Positions 44,303 through 52,711 are shown, counted from the stretch's first letter. The stretch: DNA of 64,000 nucleotides from Frankia sp. QA3 (GCF_000262465.1 NZ_CM001489.1:3985431-4049430); one strand, 5' to 3'. The notes: generated from the sequence alone by a model not told the origin. Program-made: numbers and translations.

Positions 44303-44481
44303 CGTCCTCCCCCGCCTGACGTGAAGGCGGGGGATTCCAACTCCTGATCACCGCCCGATCGACCGTCGGACAGAGCCGGAAACGGGCCATGCGCCTATTC
44401 CGCGGAAAGGACATCCACCGGTGAACGAGGTGGGGCGGCGTTTCCTCCCCGGCCTGAAGACCTGGGCATCCACGCCGAGAC
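44303..44481. mobile_element. Fossil of an IS200/IS605-type (TnpB-associated) element
   Basis: At 44306-44337 the sequence CCTCCCCCGCC, nine loop bases, GGCGGGGGATTCC forms the subterminal hairpin typical of IS200/IS605 ends (stem 44309-44316 with 44326-44333). A second, decayed copy in the same orientation starts at 44454 (CCTCCCCGGCCTGAAG, then CTGGGCATCC). About 115 bp separate them, with no transposase or tnpB reading frame. It looks like a solo-end or miniature derivative between DUF5709 and DUF2752. Confidence 0.6.
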
Positions 44482-44482
44482 C

Positions 44483-45043
44483 ATGGTGACGGCCGCGATC
44501 CCGCATCCGGACCACCCGCTGCCCGTCCCGGCCGTCCCGGCCGGGACGTCGGCGGCGCCGCGAACGGAGCCGGGCGTCGCCCCCTCCCACGCCGGGCAGG
44601 CCGCGCCGGAACCGAGCCGGCTCTGGACCGCGCGGAACTGGTCGCCGCGGGCCCGCCTGGGCGGGTTCGGCGCGGTGGGGGCGATCGCGGCGGCCGCCGC
44701 CGTGCGGGTCTACCTGGTCGATCCGGCGCAGCCCGGCCACTACCCCACCTGCCCGTTCCGCTGGGCGACGTCGCTGGACTGCCCCGGCTGCGGCACGCTG
44801 CGCGGCCTGCACCAGCTCTTGCACGGGCACCCGGGGGCGGCGGCCGACTACAACCTCTTCTTCGTCGTCGCCGCGCCGATGCTCGTCCTCGGCTGGGCGG
44901 TGGCGGTGGCCCGGGCCGCCGGCTGGCGGCGTCCACTGCCCCGCGTCCCGGCCCGGCTGCTACCGGTCATCCCGGTGCTGGTCATCGCCTTCTGGGTGCT
45001 ACGTAATCTGCCGCTGCCCGGCTGCACGTGGCTGGCGTCCTGA
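44483..45043 (+). CDS. DUF2752 family membrane protein
   Basis: 186 residues. After ~50 Pro/Ala-rich residues come three membrane helices. The DUF2752 hallmark lies after the first helix: YPTCPFRWATSLDCPGCGTL and RGLHQLLHG, with the CPGCG motif. Helices 2 and 3 follow (NLFFVVAAPMLVLGWAV; LLPVIPVLVIAFWVLRNL). Function is unknown; the Cys and His pattern hints at a redox or metal role. Its ATG begins two bases after the IS-like fossil, which may have replaced the original promoter. Confidence 0.88.
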   Translation: MVTAAIPHPDHPLPVPAVPAGTSAAPRTEPGVAPSHAGQAAPEPSRLWTARNWSPRARLGGFGAVGAIAAAAAVRVYLVDPAQPGHYPTCPFRWATSLDCPGCGTLRGLHQLLHGHPGAAADYNLFFVVAAPMLVLGWAVAVARAAGWRRPLPRVPARLLPVIPVLVIAFWVLRNLPLPGCTWLAS

Positions 45044-45102
45044 TCGGCGACGCCGGTCGCGGCCGGCCGGCCCTGCGCGGCGCCACGGCCCCGGGCGGGC
45101 GG

Positions 45103-45972
45103 TCAGCGCCGGCCCAGCAGGTAGCAGGCGATGGCGGCGGTGGCGGCGACGTTGAGCGAGTCGACGCCGTGCGCCATCGGGATCCGGACCCGTGCGGTCG
45201 CCGCCGCCTGGGCCGTCTCGGACAGGCCGGGCCCCTCGGTGCCGAGCAGGAGCGCGACGCGCGGCGGCGACCCCGCCGAGGGGTCCTCGTCCGGCCCGGC
45301 GGCGTCGATCCCGGCGGCGAACGCGCCGAGATCGGCGGCGTCCGCGGCCGGGGTCAGCGCCAGCAGGGTGAACCCGGCGTCGCGGAGCAGGCCCAGCGTG
45401 CCCGGCCACGGGTCGAGCCGGGCGTAGGGCACGGCGAACACCTCGCCCATCGAGACGCGCACCGAGCGGCGGTAGAGCGGGTCGGCGCAGCGCGGGCTGA
45501 GCAGCACCGCGTCCATCCCGAGCCCGGCGGCCGAGCGGAAGATCGCCCCCAGGTTGGTGTGGCTCACGATGTCCTCGCAGACGAGGACCCGTCGCGCGGT
45601 TGCGAGCACGCCCGCCGGGGCCAGCGGCGGGCGGCGACACATCGACGCGAGCGCGCCGCGGTGCACCTCGAAGCCGGTGATGGCGGCGAGGACGTCGGCC
45701 CCGGCGACGTAGATCGGGACGCCCGCGGACAGGTCCGCCGGCACGGCGCCCAACCGGGCCGGGGAGACCAGGACCGAACGGGGCCGGTAGCCGGCCCGCA
45801 GCGCCCGGGTGATGACCCGCTCGCCCTCGGCGATGAACAGCCCGTCGGCCGGCTCCCGGCGGCGGCGCAGGGCGACATCGGTGAGCGCGACATAGTCGTC
45901 GACGCGCGGGTCCGCCGGGTCCTCGATCGCCACGACCCGCGCCGCGGCTGATCGGGGCAGGTCAGTGGGCAC
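45103..45972 (-). CDS. SpoU/TrmH-family RNA 2'-O-methyltransferase
   Basis: 289 residues from the GTG at 45972. An N-terminal substrate-binding domain (DGLFIAEGERVITRALRAGY) is followed by the SPOUT knot with its three motifs: NLGAIFRSAAGLGMDAVLL, LLLGTEGPGLS and MAHGVDSLNVAATAAIACYL. It should methylate a ribose 2'-OH in rRNA or tRNA using S-adenosylmethionine; the target is unknown. Divergent from the 8-oxoguanine deaminase gene across 65 bp. Confidence 0.93.
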   Translation of the reverse strand: MPTDLPRSAAARVVAIEDPADPRVDDYVALTDVALRRRREPADGLFIAEGERVITRALRAGYRPRSVLVSPARLGAVPADLSAGVPIYVAGADVLAAITGFEVHRGALASMCRRPPLAPAGVLATARRVLVCEDIVSHTNLGAIFRSAAGLGMDAVLLSPRCADPLYRRSVRVSMGEVFAVPYARLDPWPGTLGLLRDAGFTLLALTPAADAADLGAFAAGIDAAGPDEDPSAGSPPRVALLLGTEGPGLSETAQAAATARVRIPMAHGVDSLNVAATAAIACYLLGRR

Positions 45973-46037
45973 GCCGGAACCTCCGGACACGACCGGTGTC
46001 ACTCCGACGTAACGCGCGGGTCGCAGAATCGGCGGCC

Positions 46038-47546
46038 ATGACCGAGCCGCACACCGCACCCACGCCGGCGCCCGCACCGGGCCCCGCCGTCTGTCGTCCC
46101 ATGAACGCTCCCGTTCCCGCCGACCTGCTCGTCGTCGGCGCCGAGCTGGTCGCGACCGTGGACGCCGACCGCCGGGAGATCCGCGGCGGGTGGGTCGCGG
46201 TGACGGACGGCCTGGTCAGCGCGATCGGCGGCCCGGCCGATCCGCCGCCGCCGGCCGTGCGCACCCTGCGGGCCGACGGCGCGCTCGTCACGCCCGGCCT
46301 GGTGAACACGCATCATCACATCTACCAGAACCTCACCCGCGCCTTCGCCCCGGCCCTGGGCGGCACCCTGTTCACCTGGCTGTCGACCCTGTACCCGTTG
46401 TGGTCGCGGCTGGACGAGGAGGCGGTGCACGTCTCGGCCTACGTCGGGCTCACCGAGCTGGCCCTCGGCGGGTGCACCACGACCACCGACCATCTCTACG
46501 TGCATCCGCGCGGCGGCGGAGACCTGATCTCCGCGGAGATCGCCGCGGCGACGGCGCTCGGCCTGCGGTTCCACCCGACCCGCGGGTCGATGTCGCTGTC
46601 GGTGAAGGACGGGGGCCTGCCGCCCGACTCGGTGGTCCAGGACGACGACGAGATCCTCGCCGAGTCGGCCCGGCTGGTCGCCCGCCACCACGACCCGTCG
46701 TGGGGCGCGATGGTGCGCGTGGCGCTCGCGCCCTGCTCGCCGTTCTCGGTCAGCCCGGCGCTCATGCGCGCCACCGCCGAGCTCGCCGAGAAGCTCGACG
46801 TGCGCCTGCACACCCATCTCGCCGAGGATCCCGAGGAGGACGAGTACTGCCTGGCGGTGTTCGGCCGCCGGCCCATCGACCAGTTCGCCGAGGTCGGCTG
46901 GGGTGGGGACCGGGCGTGGGTGGCGCACTGCATCTGCCCGAACCCCGACGAGGTCGCCCGGCTGGGCGCCTGGGGCACCGGGGTGGCGCACTGCCCGAGC
47001 AGCAACATGATCCTCGGCGGTGGGCTCGCGCCCATCGCCGAGCTGCGGGCGGCCGGCGTCCCGGTGGGCCTCGGCTGCGACGGTTCGTCGTCGGCGGACT
47101 CGGCGTCGCTGTGGCTGGAGGCACGCACGGCGATGCTGCTCGGCCGGCTGCGGCACGGCGCGTCGTCGATGTCGGCCCGCGACGCGCTGGAGATCGCCAC
47201 CCGCGGCGGCGCGGGCTGCCTCGGCCGCACCGGGGAGATCGGCGAGCTGTCCGTCGGGGCGGTCGGCGACCTGGTCGTCTGGCCGCTGGACGGGGTCGCC
47301 TTCGCCGGGGCGCTGTCCGATCCGATCGATGCCTGGCTGCGCTGCGGGCCGACCGCCGCCCGGCACACCGTCGTGGCCGGCCGGCTCGTCGTCGAGGACG
47401 GCCGGCCCGTGCACCCCGACCTGCCCGCGATGCTCGACCGGCACCGCACGCTCGCCGCCGGCATCCAACGCGCCTTCGACGACGCCGGCATCGATCCCGC
47501 CGCCAGCGGGGCGAGCACGGCCGGCGCGGCCGCCGCGGGCCGATGA
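46038..47546 (+). CDS. 8-oxoguanine deaminase (amidohydrolase superfamily)
   Basis: 502 residues. It converts 8-oxoguanine to urate. Metal ligands are in VNTHHHIYQNLTRAF (His92-94), HTHLAED, WVAHCICPN and LGCDGSSSAD. The segment SSNMILGGGLAPIAELRAAG followed by VPVGLGCDG matches characterised 8-oxoguanine deaminases, and the C-terminal RGGAGCLGRTGEIGELSVGA closes the barrel. The family is ~450 residues; the extra length is an Ala/Pro-rich N-terminus and tail. The stop overlaps the adenosine deaminase ATG. Feeding urate into the uraH/allantoin genes at 58-62 kb is a logical link. Confidence 0.9.
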   Translation: MTEPHTAPTPAPAPGPAVCRPMNAPVPADLLVVGAELVATVDADRREIRGGWVAVTDGLVSAIGGPADPPPPAVRTLRADGALVTPGLVNTHHHIYQNLTRAFAPALGGTLFTWLSTLYPLWSRLDEEAVHVSAYVGLTELALGGCTTTTDHLYVHPRGGGDLISAEIAAATALGLRFHPTRGSMSLSVKDGGLPPDSVVQDDDEILAESARLVARHHDPSWGAMVRVALAPCSPFSVSPALMRATAELAEKLDVRLHTHLAEDPEEDEYCLAVFGRRPIDQFAEVGWGGDRAWVAHCICPNPDEVARLGAWGTGVAHCPSSNMILGGGLAPIAELRAAGVPVGLGCDGSSSADSASLWLEARTAMLLGRLRHGASSMSARDALEIATRGGAGCLGRTGEIGELSVGAVGDLVVWPLDGVAFAGALSDPIDAWLRCGPTAARHTVVAGRLVVEDGRPVHPDLPAMLDRHRTLAAGIQRAFDDAGIDPAASGASTAGAAAAGR

Positions 47547-48679
47547 GCGGCGACAGGGTGCCGCCCGGTGCCTTCCCCCGCCCGGAGGACGGCGAGGCGC
47601 CGCTGACGCTCGCCGCCGCGCTCGACGCGCTGCCGAAGGTCGAGCTGCACTGCCACGTCGAGGGGACGATGCGCCCGGCGACCGTGGTCGAACTCGCCAC
47701 CCGGGCCGGCATCCCGCTGCCCACGACGGACGTCACCGAGCTGTACTCCTACGGCTCCCTCGACGAGTTCCTCTCGGTGTTCTGGCTGGTCCAGTCGACG
47801 CTGACCACGCGGGACGACTGGGCCCGGCTCGGCTACGAGAGCGTGCTCGACGCGGCGGCGCACGGCCGGGTCTACGCCGAGCTGTTCTTCACCCCGGCCC
47901 GTCACCTGGCCGCCGGCTCGGCGCTGGGGGACATCGTCGCCGGCCTCGCCGAGGGCCTGGCCGCGGCCGAGGCCGAGACCGGCTCGGTCGCCATGCTCAT
48001 CGCCGACATCGACCGGGCCTTCGGGCCGTCCGCCGGGGTCGCGATGGTCGACGAGCTCGGCCGGCTGCGCCGGGCCGGGACGCCCGGCGTCGAGCGGGTA
48101 CTCGGCGTCGGAATGGACTCCACCGAGCTCGGGGTGGACCCGGCGTCGTTCACCGACGCCTACCGGCTCGCCGCTCGGCACGGCTTTCGGCTCACCGGGC
48201 ACCAGGGCGAGAACAGCCCGCCGTCGGCCATCGCCACCCTCGTCGACGCGCTCGGCGCGCAACGGGTCGACCACGGCCTGTCCCTGGTCGACGACCCCGA
48301 ACTGGTGACGCGGTTCGCCGCCGAGCGGATCGGGCTGACCGTCTGCCCGAACTCCAACATCCGCATCGCCAACGCCTTCCCGGCGCTCGCCGACCATCCC
48401 TTCCCGGCGATGCGCGCCGCCGGCCTGCTCGCGACCCTGAACACCGACGACCCGGCCCTGACCGACCTGGACCTCGGCTACGAGTACGCCTCCGTGGCGG
48501 CCGCGTTCGACTACTCGTTCGACGACATGGTCGCGATCGCCCTCGACGGCGTGACCGCGAGCTGGCTCCCCGCCGACGACGCCCGCGCCCTGCGCACCCG
48601 CATCCACACCACCGCCGACGCCCTGCGCCCCCGCCTTCTTACCGCACTTACCGCATATCCAGAACATCCAGAGGGATAG
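47543..48679 (+). CDS. add: Adenosine deaminase
   Basis: 378 residues. It hydrolyses adenosine to inosine. Zinc and catalytic residues: KVELHCHVEGTMRP (His36, His38), GHQGEN (usual HAGE), QRVDHGLSL, VCPNSNIR and LNTDDPALT. ATGA overlap with the 8-oxoguanine deaminase. The last codons (EHPEG and stop) lie inside a family-A palindromic repeat, so the repeat supplied the current C-terminus. A decayed second copy of codons for ~50 C-terminal residues lies 1 kb downstream (49425-49592). Confidence 0.93.
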   Translation: MSGDRVPPGAFPRPEDGEAPLTLAAALDALPKVELHCHVEGTMRPATVVELATRAGIPLPTTDVTELYSYGSLDEFLSVFWLVQSTLTTRDDWARLGYESVLDAAAHGRVYAELFFTPARHLAAGSALGDIVAGLAEGLAAAEAETGSVAMLIADIDRAFGPSAGVAMVDELGRLRRAGTPGVERVLGVGMDSTELGVDPASFTDAYRLAARHGFRLTGHQGENSPPSAIATLVDALGAQRVDHGLSLVDDPELVTRFAAERIGLTVCPNSNIRIANAFPALADHPFPAMRAAGLLATLNTDDPALTDLDLGYEYASVAAAFDYSFDDMVAIALDGVTASWLPADDARALRTRIHTTADALRPRLLTALTAYPEHPEG

Positions 48680-48701
48680 ATCGGGCATCGAACCCTCTGG
48701 A
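48667..48701. repeat. Family-A inverted repeat, second copy
   Basis: TCCAGAGGG (48667-48675) and CCCTCTGGA (48693-48701) flank a 17-base loop, the same loop length as at 8949-8999. CCAGAGGGA, GAACCCTCTGGA and a following GGAAGC are common to both copies. Both lie between convergent genes; here the copy overlaps the add stop codon. It may be a bidirectional terminator carried as a mobile repeat. Confidence 0.7.
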
Positions 48702-48718
48702 AAGACAAGGAAGCCTGC

Positions 48719-49222
48719 TCAGGCCGGCGACTGCGACTGGTCGACGGTGGCCACGGCGAGGCGCTGCGCCGTGTAGAGCGGCTCACCGAGCCGGTGGTAG
48801 AGCGACAGCTCGGTGTCGAGCCAGGCCAGATGCCGCTCCTCGTCGGCGAGGATGGTCTCGATCAGGATGCGCGTGGTCGCGTCGTGCTCGGCGGCGGCGA
48901 GCTCCGCGGCCTGGTTGAGGCCGGGGCGGGCGCCGCGCTGGGCCTCCAGGTCGTTCTCCAGCACCTCCCGCAGGGACGTCCCGATGGCCGGCTTGGCCAC
49001 CACGAAGTCCGGCCGGCCGCCGAGCTCGAGCAGCCGGTTGAGCACCGCGGCGATGGTGACCGGCTCGTCGGCGATCCGCTGGGCCATGCCCGCGGCCAGG
49101 CCGAGCAGCCCCCACGACTCGACGAGGACGAGGTGGGTGCGGTGCTGGGCGTAGCCCGCCCAGTAGCTGCCGAGCAGCTCGTTGAGCAGCTCGGTGACCG
49201 GAGTGGTCTGCGTGTCGGCCAT
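48719..49222 (-). CDS. Ferritin-like domain protein (bacterioferritin superfamily)
   Basis: 167 residues, a four-helix bundle: LLNELLGSYWAGYAQHRTH, then VESWGLLGLAAGMAQRIADE, then EHDATTRILIETILADEERH, ending LYHRLGEPLYTA. Glutamates and the ExxH pair in DEERHLAWLD fit a diiron site, although the first helix lacks an obvious Glu ligand. It may store iron or act as a peroxide-consuming mini-ferritin-like protein; the family is broad. ATG at 49222. Convergent with add. Confidence 0.75.
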   Translation of the reverse strand: MADTQTTPVTELLNELLGSYWAGYAQHRTHLVLVESWGLLGLAAGMAQRIADEPVTIAAVLNRLLELGGRPDFVVAKPAIGTSLREVLENDLEAQRGARPGLNQAAELAAAEHDATTRILIETILADEERHLAWLDTELSLYHRLGEPLYTAQRLAVATVDQSQSPA

Positions 49223-49424
49223 GCGTCCGTCCCTCCCACGGGCCCGGCGGGTCCCACCGGCACCAGACAGGCGCGGCGCCACCGGATCTCCCCGCCCGGA
49301 TCCTCAACTATCCAGGTCGACGACTATATGTCACCAGTCTAGGTGCATAAAACGGAGTGGACGGGAGACCCACTGCGGCGCGGCTCCGGTCGCCCCTAAC
49401 CGAACCGTCGGGCTCGGACGGCTC
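49223..49424. other. Intergenic region left of the add relic
   Basis: About 200 bp upstream of the ferritin-like gene. A less GC-rich stretch (49305-49360) probably holds its promoter. Nothing else was seen. Confidence 0.4.
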
Positions 49425-49592
49425 CCCGCTACGGCGTGGCGCGCATCGCCGGCCTGCTCGCGCCCCTGACACCGACGACGCTGCCCCGACCGAGCTAGGC
49501 CTTGGCCTACGAGTTCCCTGCCGTGGCGGGCTGCGTTCGGCTACTCGTTCGCCGACATGGTCGCGATCGCCCTCGACTACGTGACCACAAGC
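49425..49592 (+). pseudogene. Decayed fragment of adenosine deaminase 3' end
   Basis: This stretch aligns with 48405-48558 of add: GCCGGCCTGCTCGCG, ACCGACGAC, GCCTACGAG-type, CTACTCGTTCG and CGACATGGTCGCGATCGCC all recur in the same order and orientation. Several small indels and an in-frame TAG show it is not functional. It is a partial duplication or the scar of a recombination event. It is directly followed by a 21-bp tandem repeat, which overlaps its end. Confidence 0.85.
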
Positions 49593-49620
49593 CGACTTTA
49601 CGTGACCGCAAGCTGACTTT
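49579..49620. repeat. 21-bp tandem repeat, two copies
   Basis: Units at 49579-49599 and 49600-49620 differ at two positions (core CGTGACCRCAAGCYGACTTT). Multiple subterminal repeats of this sort occur at the ends of some insertion sequences such as the IS21 family, but no transposase is adjacent. It ends the add relic and may mark the junction where the duplicated DNA was joined. Confidence 0.6.
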
Positions 49621-50024
49621 CCGACAATGACGATGCCATGAGGAGGGTGGATGGCGCCCGGTGTCCGGCCGGGACGGCAGCGCCGGGCCCACCGGCCAGC
49701 CACTACGCACCTGATCTCCGGGACCTTGATGAGGTGTGTACTCACCGGCAGGAAGAAATCCGCCCGCAGCGGACGATCCGCATAGGCGGCGGCCGAACTA
49801 TTCAACGGTGCGGCCGGCGCGTGTCATCGCCATGGATGACCCCACGGCCGACGGCGAGTGGGGCCACGCGTATGGCGTCGGCGACACTCGGCATTCGGGA
49901 CGCCGCCATGTCCCGCCTCGACACTGCTGACGTCCCGTTTCTCGCCCCACAGGCATGCCCGCGTCACGTCGCCTCCGGGCCGGGGGGCGCGACACCGTTG
50001 CCCACCACGATCATTTGTGGGTGG
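49621..50024. other. Intergenic region right of the add relic
   Basis: 404 bp with no credible gene. Open frames are shadows or Arg-rich. Its composition is slightly less GC-rich than that of the neighbouring genes, consistent with insertion-derived DNA. Confidence 0.4.
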
Positions 50025-50936
50025 TCAGGTCGGGGCGGCGCCGTCGGGACGGGCGAGGCCGACGTCGAGGGCGGCGAGCAGGTCGACGAAGCCGAGGGCG
50101 GCGGGGGTGAAGGCGGCGCGGGCGTAGGCGACGACCTCGCGCAGCGGCGGCTCGGCGAGGTCGACCCGGTTCGCGGCGAGGTCGTTCGGGACGGCAGGCT
50201 CGGGGACCAGCGCGGCGCCGAGCCCGGCGGCGGCGAGCCGGGCCGCGGCGTCGACCTGGCGCGTCTCCACGACGCCGCGCGGGGTGAAGCCGGCGGCCGC
50301 GCACGCCTCCCGCACCAACTCGCTCAGGCCGTGGTCCGGGGCGTAGAGGACCCAGTCCTGGTCGGCGAACACGGCGAGCCCGACCCCGGCCCGCCCGGCG
50401 CGCGGATCGGCCGCGGGGACCACGACGACGAAGCGCTCGTGGCCGAGCCAGCGGACCGGTCCCGCCCAGCTTGCCGGGCGCGGGCCGATGCCGACGTCGG
50501 CCTCGCCGCCCGCCATGAACGCCTCCAGCGTGCGACGGTCGGGGAACTCGGTGATACGCAGGGTGATGCCGGGATGGCCGGGCCGCCAGCGCGCGACCGC
50601 CCGCGGCAGGACCCAGGTCGCCAGCGACGTCACGGTCGCGACGTGCAACGCCCCGCCGCCGTGGCCGGCGGTGGCCCGGGCGCGGGCCACCGCGCCCTCC
50701 GCGGCGGCGACCGCCGACCGCGCGCCGTCGAGGAACACCCGCCCGGCCGCGGTGGGGCGCACCCCGCGCGACGTCCGTTCCAGCAGGTCCACGTCGAGCT
50801 GGCGTTCGAGCGCGCGGATCTGCTGGGACAGCGAGGGCTGGGCGATGTGCAGGCGGGCGGCGGCCCGGGTGAACGACCCCTCCTCGGCGACCACGATGAA
50901 GTAGGCCGCCTGGCGAAGGTTCAGCCATCCGCGCAT
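50025..50936 (-). CDS. LysR-family transcriptional regulator
   Basis: 303 residues. The N-terminal helix-turn-helix is canonical (LNLRQAAYFIVVAEEGSFTR, then AAARLHIAQPSLSQQIRALE). The effector domain includes LHVATVTSLATWVLPRAV and VGIGPRPASW. LysR proteins usually activate a divergent gene when a pathway metabolite binds. The divergent neighbour is the amidohydrolase-ferredoxin-diiron operon 210 bp away, so that operon is its likely target and its substrate the likely effector (inference). Confidence 0.93.
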   Translation of the reverse strand: MRGWLNLRQAAYFIVVAEEGSFTRAAARLHIAQPSLSQQIRALERQLDVDLLERTSRGVRPTAAGRVFLDGARSAVAAAEGAVARARATAGHGGGALHVATVTSLATWVLPRAVARWRPGHPGITLRITEFPDRRTLEAFMAGGEADVGIGPRPASWAGPVRWLGHERFVVVVPAADPRAGRAGVGLAVFADQDWVLYAPDHGLSELVREACAAAGFTPRGVVETRQVDAAARLAAAGLGAALVPEPAVPNDLAANRVDLAEPPLREVVAYARAAFTPAALGFVDLLAALDVGLARPDGAAPT

Positions 50937-51146
50937 GCCCGTAGTTGTATCCCGTGACGATCTCCGGAACCCCTGAGCACCGAGACGCCCATAGGTGAAC
51001 CTCTATCGCCCGCCGGACGTTTGGGTCTTGGACGGGTCCGGCGCGGGTGACGGAGGATCAGGCGGACCGGTTCAGCTCGCCGACGATGGTGTCGGCCGAG
51101 ACGCCGCCCACCGGGCGGTGTCCTGGCGCACGGGACGCGGAGGAGC

Positions 51147-52703
51147 ATGTCCGAGGGCAGGCCGCGGGACGAGGGCAGGCCGCGGGACGCAGCGGCAGCC
51201 GGCGCGGGTCGGCGGGTGACCGTGCTCGCCGGCGGTCGGGTGATCGACCCGGCGAACGGCGTCGACCGCATCGCGGACGTGGTCTGCGTCGACGGACGGA
51301 TCGGCGCCGTCGTCCCCGCCGGGGAAGCCGGCGCGGACCAGGCCGGCGCGGACCAGGCCGGCGCGGACCAGGCCGGCGCGGACCAGGCCGGCGCGGACCA
51401 GGCCGGCGCGAGCGGTGTGGACGGCGCGGCCGGTGCCGGGGCGGCGGACGGGGCCACGGTCGTCGACTGCCGGGGCCTGATCGTCACGCCGGGCCTGATC
51501 GACCTGCACACCCACGTCTACCCGGGGCTCGGCGACTTCTGCGTCCACCCGGACCGGGCCGGCGTCGACGTGGGCGTCCCGGTCGTCGTCGACGGCGGCA
51601 CCTCCGGCGTGCGGACCTTCGGCCTGGCCCGGGCCTTCGTCGAGGGCCCCACCGTGCGGACCCGGGTGCTCGCCTTCCTCGACCCGTGCCTGCTGTACCT
51701 GGCGACGAAGGACTTCATCGCGCACCGGCTGGAGATCGCCAACGATCCCCGCAACCTCGACCTGGGCGCCACCGCCGCGACCGTCGAGGCGCACCGCGAC
51801 ATGATCGTCGGCTTCAAGGTGCGGGCCACCGTCACCGACGACCCGCGGACCTCCCCGTTCCTGGAGGGCGCGAAGTCCATCGCGGGCGACCTGCCGATCA
51901 TGGTGCATCTCGGCCGCTATCCCTACACGCCGAGCCTGGCCAACCTGGACGCGGTTGCGGCCCTGCGGCCCGGCGACATCGTCACGCACGCCTTCCGCGG
52001 CCACTCCGGGATCCTCGTCGACGACGACACCGCGGTCGACGGGCGCTTCGCCGCCGCGGTCGAGGCGGGCCTGCGCCTCGACGTCGGGCACTCCGGCTCC
52101 GACTTCCGCTTCGCCGCCGCCCGGGCGCTGTTCGACCTCGGCTACCTGCCCACGACGATCAGCACCGACCTGAACCTGTTCAACGCCGCCGGCCCGGTCT
52201 GGTCGCTGCCCGAGACGATGTCGAAGATCTGGGCGCTCGGCGTCGATCTCGTCGACGTCATCGCGATGGCCACGGCCAACGCGGCGGCGGCAATCGGGCG
52301 CTCGGCGGAGCTCGGTTCCCTCGACGTCGGCCGCGACGCCGAGGTCAGCGTCCTGCGGGTGGAGACGGGCGAGTTCTCGTTCACGGACGGGTTCGAGGCC
52401 ATCTCGCACCCGCGCCGGCTGACCCCGGTCGGCTGCCTCCGAGGAGGCATTTGGTACAAAACGACAGGGCAGTTCGGCTCAGGTTACGGTGTTGACCCCG
52501 TCGACTCCGCCAGCCTGGCCGATGATGATCCGGTCACGGGGAGCCGGACGTCCCCCACCGAGACCGCCGCCGCCGGTGCCGCGCATCGACCCCCCCGATC
52601 GGTGCGCCCAGCGCCGGCGGCGGCTTCATCCCCGGGCTCGTCGGTGTCCCCGGGCTCGTCGGTGTCGACCGCCTCCTCCGGGTCGACTGCGGGCCAGGGC
52701 TGA
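51147..52703 (+). CDS. Amidohydrolase/deacetylase-family metallohydrolase with repeat insertions
   Basis: 518 residues, related to dihydroorotase and the EF_0837/AHA_3915 deacetylase group. Metal ligands: LIDLHTHVYPG (His121, His123), the probable carboxylated Lys in VGFKVRAT, MVHLGRYP, IVTHAFRGHSG and STDLNLFN. Residues ~61-86 are a GADQA pentapeptide repeated five times (15-bp units, 51327-51401) placed in the N-terminal beta-sandwich; the last ~60 residues are Ser/Pro/Ala-rich with a repeated PGSSVS. ATG follows GGAGGAGC. Only 8 bp separate it from the ferredoxin gene. Substrate is unknown, probably an N-acyl or cyclic amide. Confidence 0.88.
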   Translation: MSEGRPRDEGRPRDAAAAGAGRRVTVLAGGRVIDPANGVDRIADVVCVDGRIGAVVPAGEAGADQAGADQAGADQAGADQAGADQAGASGVDGAAGAGAADGATVVDCRGLIVTPGLIDLHTHVYPGLGDFCVHPDRAGVDVGVPVVVDGGTSGVRTFGLARAFVEGPTVRTRVLAFLDPCLLYLATKDFIAHRLEIANDPRNLDLGATAATVEAHRDMIVGFKVRATVTDDPRTSPFLEGAKSIAGDLPIMVHLGRYPYTPSLANLDAVAALRPGDIVTHAFRGHSGILVDDDTAVDGRFAAAVEAGLRLDVGHSGSDFRFAAARALFDLGYLPTTISTDLNLFNAAGPVWSLPETMSKIWALGVDLVDVIAMATANAAAAIGRSAELGSLDVGRDAEVSVLRVETGEFSFTDGFEAISHPRRLTPVGCLRGGIWYKTTGQFGSGYGVDPVDSASLADDDPVTGSRTSPTETAAAGAAHRPPRSVRPAPAAASSPGSSVSPGSSVSTASSGSTAGQG

Positions 52704-52711
52704 GCGCGCCG

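Noticed and set aside
46190..48679. A very long open frame (829 codons) spanning the 8-oxoguanine deaminase gene and add
   Set aside because: Only its last 378 codons (add) are protein-like. The earlier part is an Arg/Gly-rich antiframe of the deaminase, whose own frame has all catalytic motifs.
46496..48688. A 730-codon minus-strand frame opposite the deaminases
   Set aside because: Typical antisense shadow in very GC-rich DNA; composition is Gly/Arg/Glu-biased and no motif is seen, while the plus strand has complete enzymes.
48719..49222. Calling the ferritin-like gene bacterioferritin (bfr)
   Set aside because: Heme-ligand methionine and the full ferroxidase ligand set cannot be confirmed, so only the superfamily is named.
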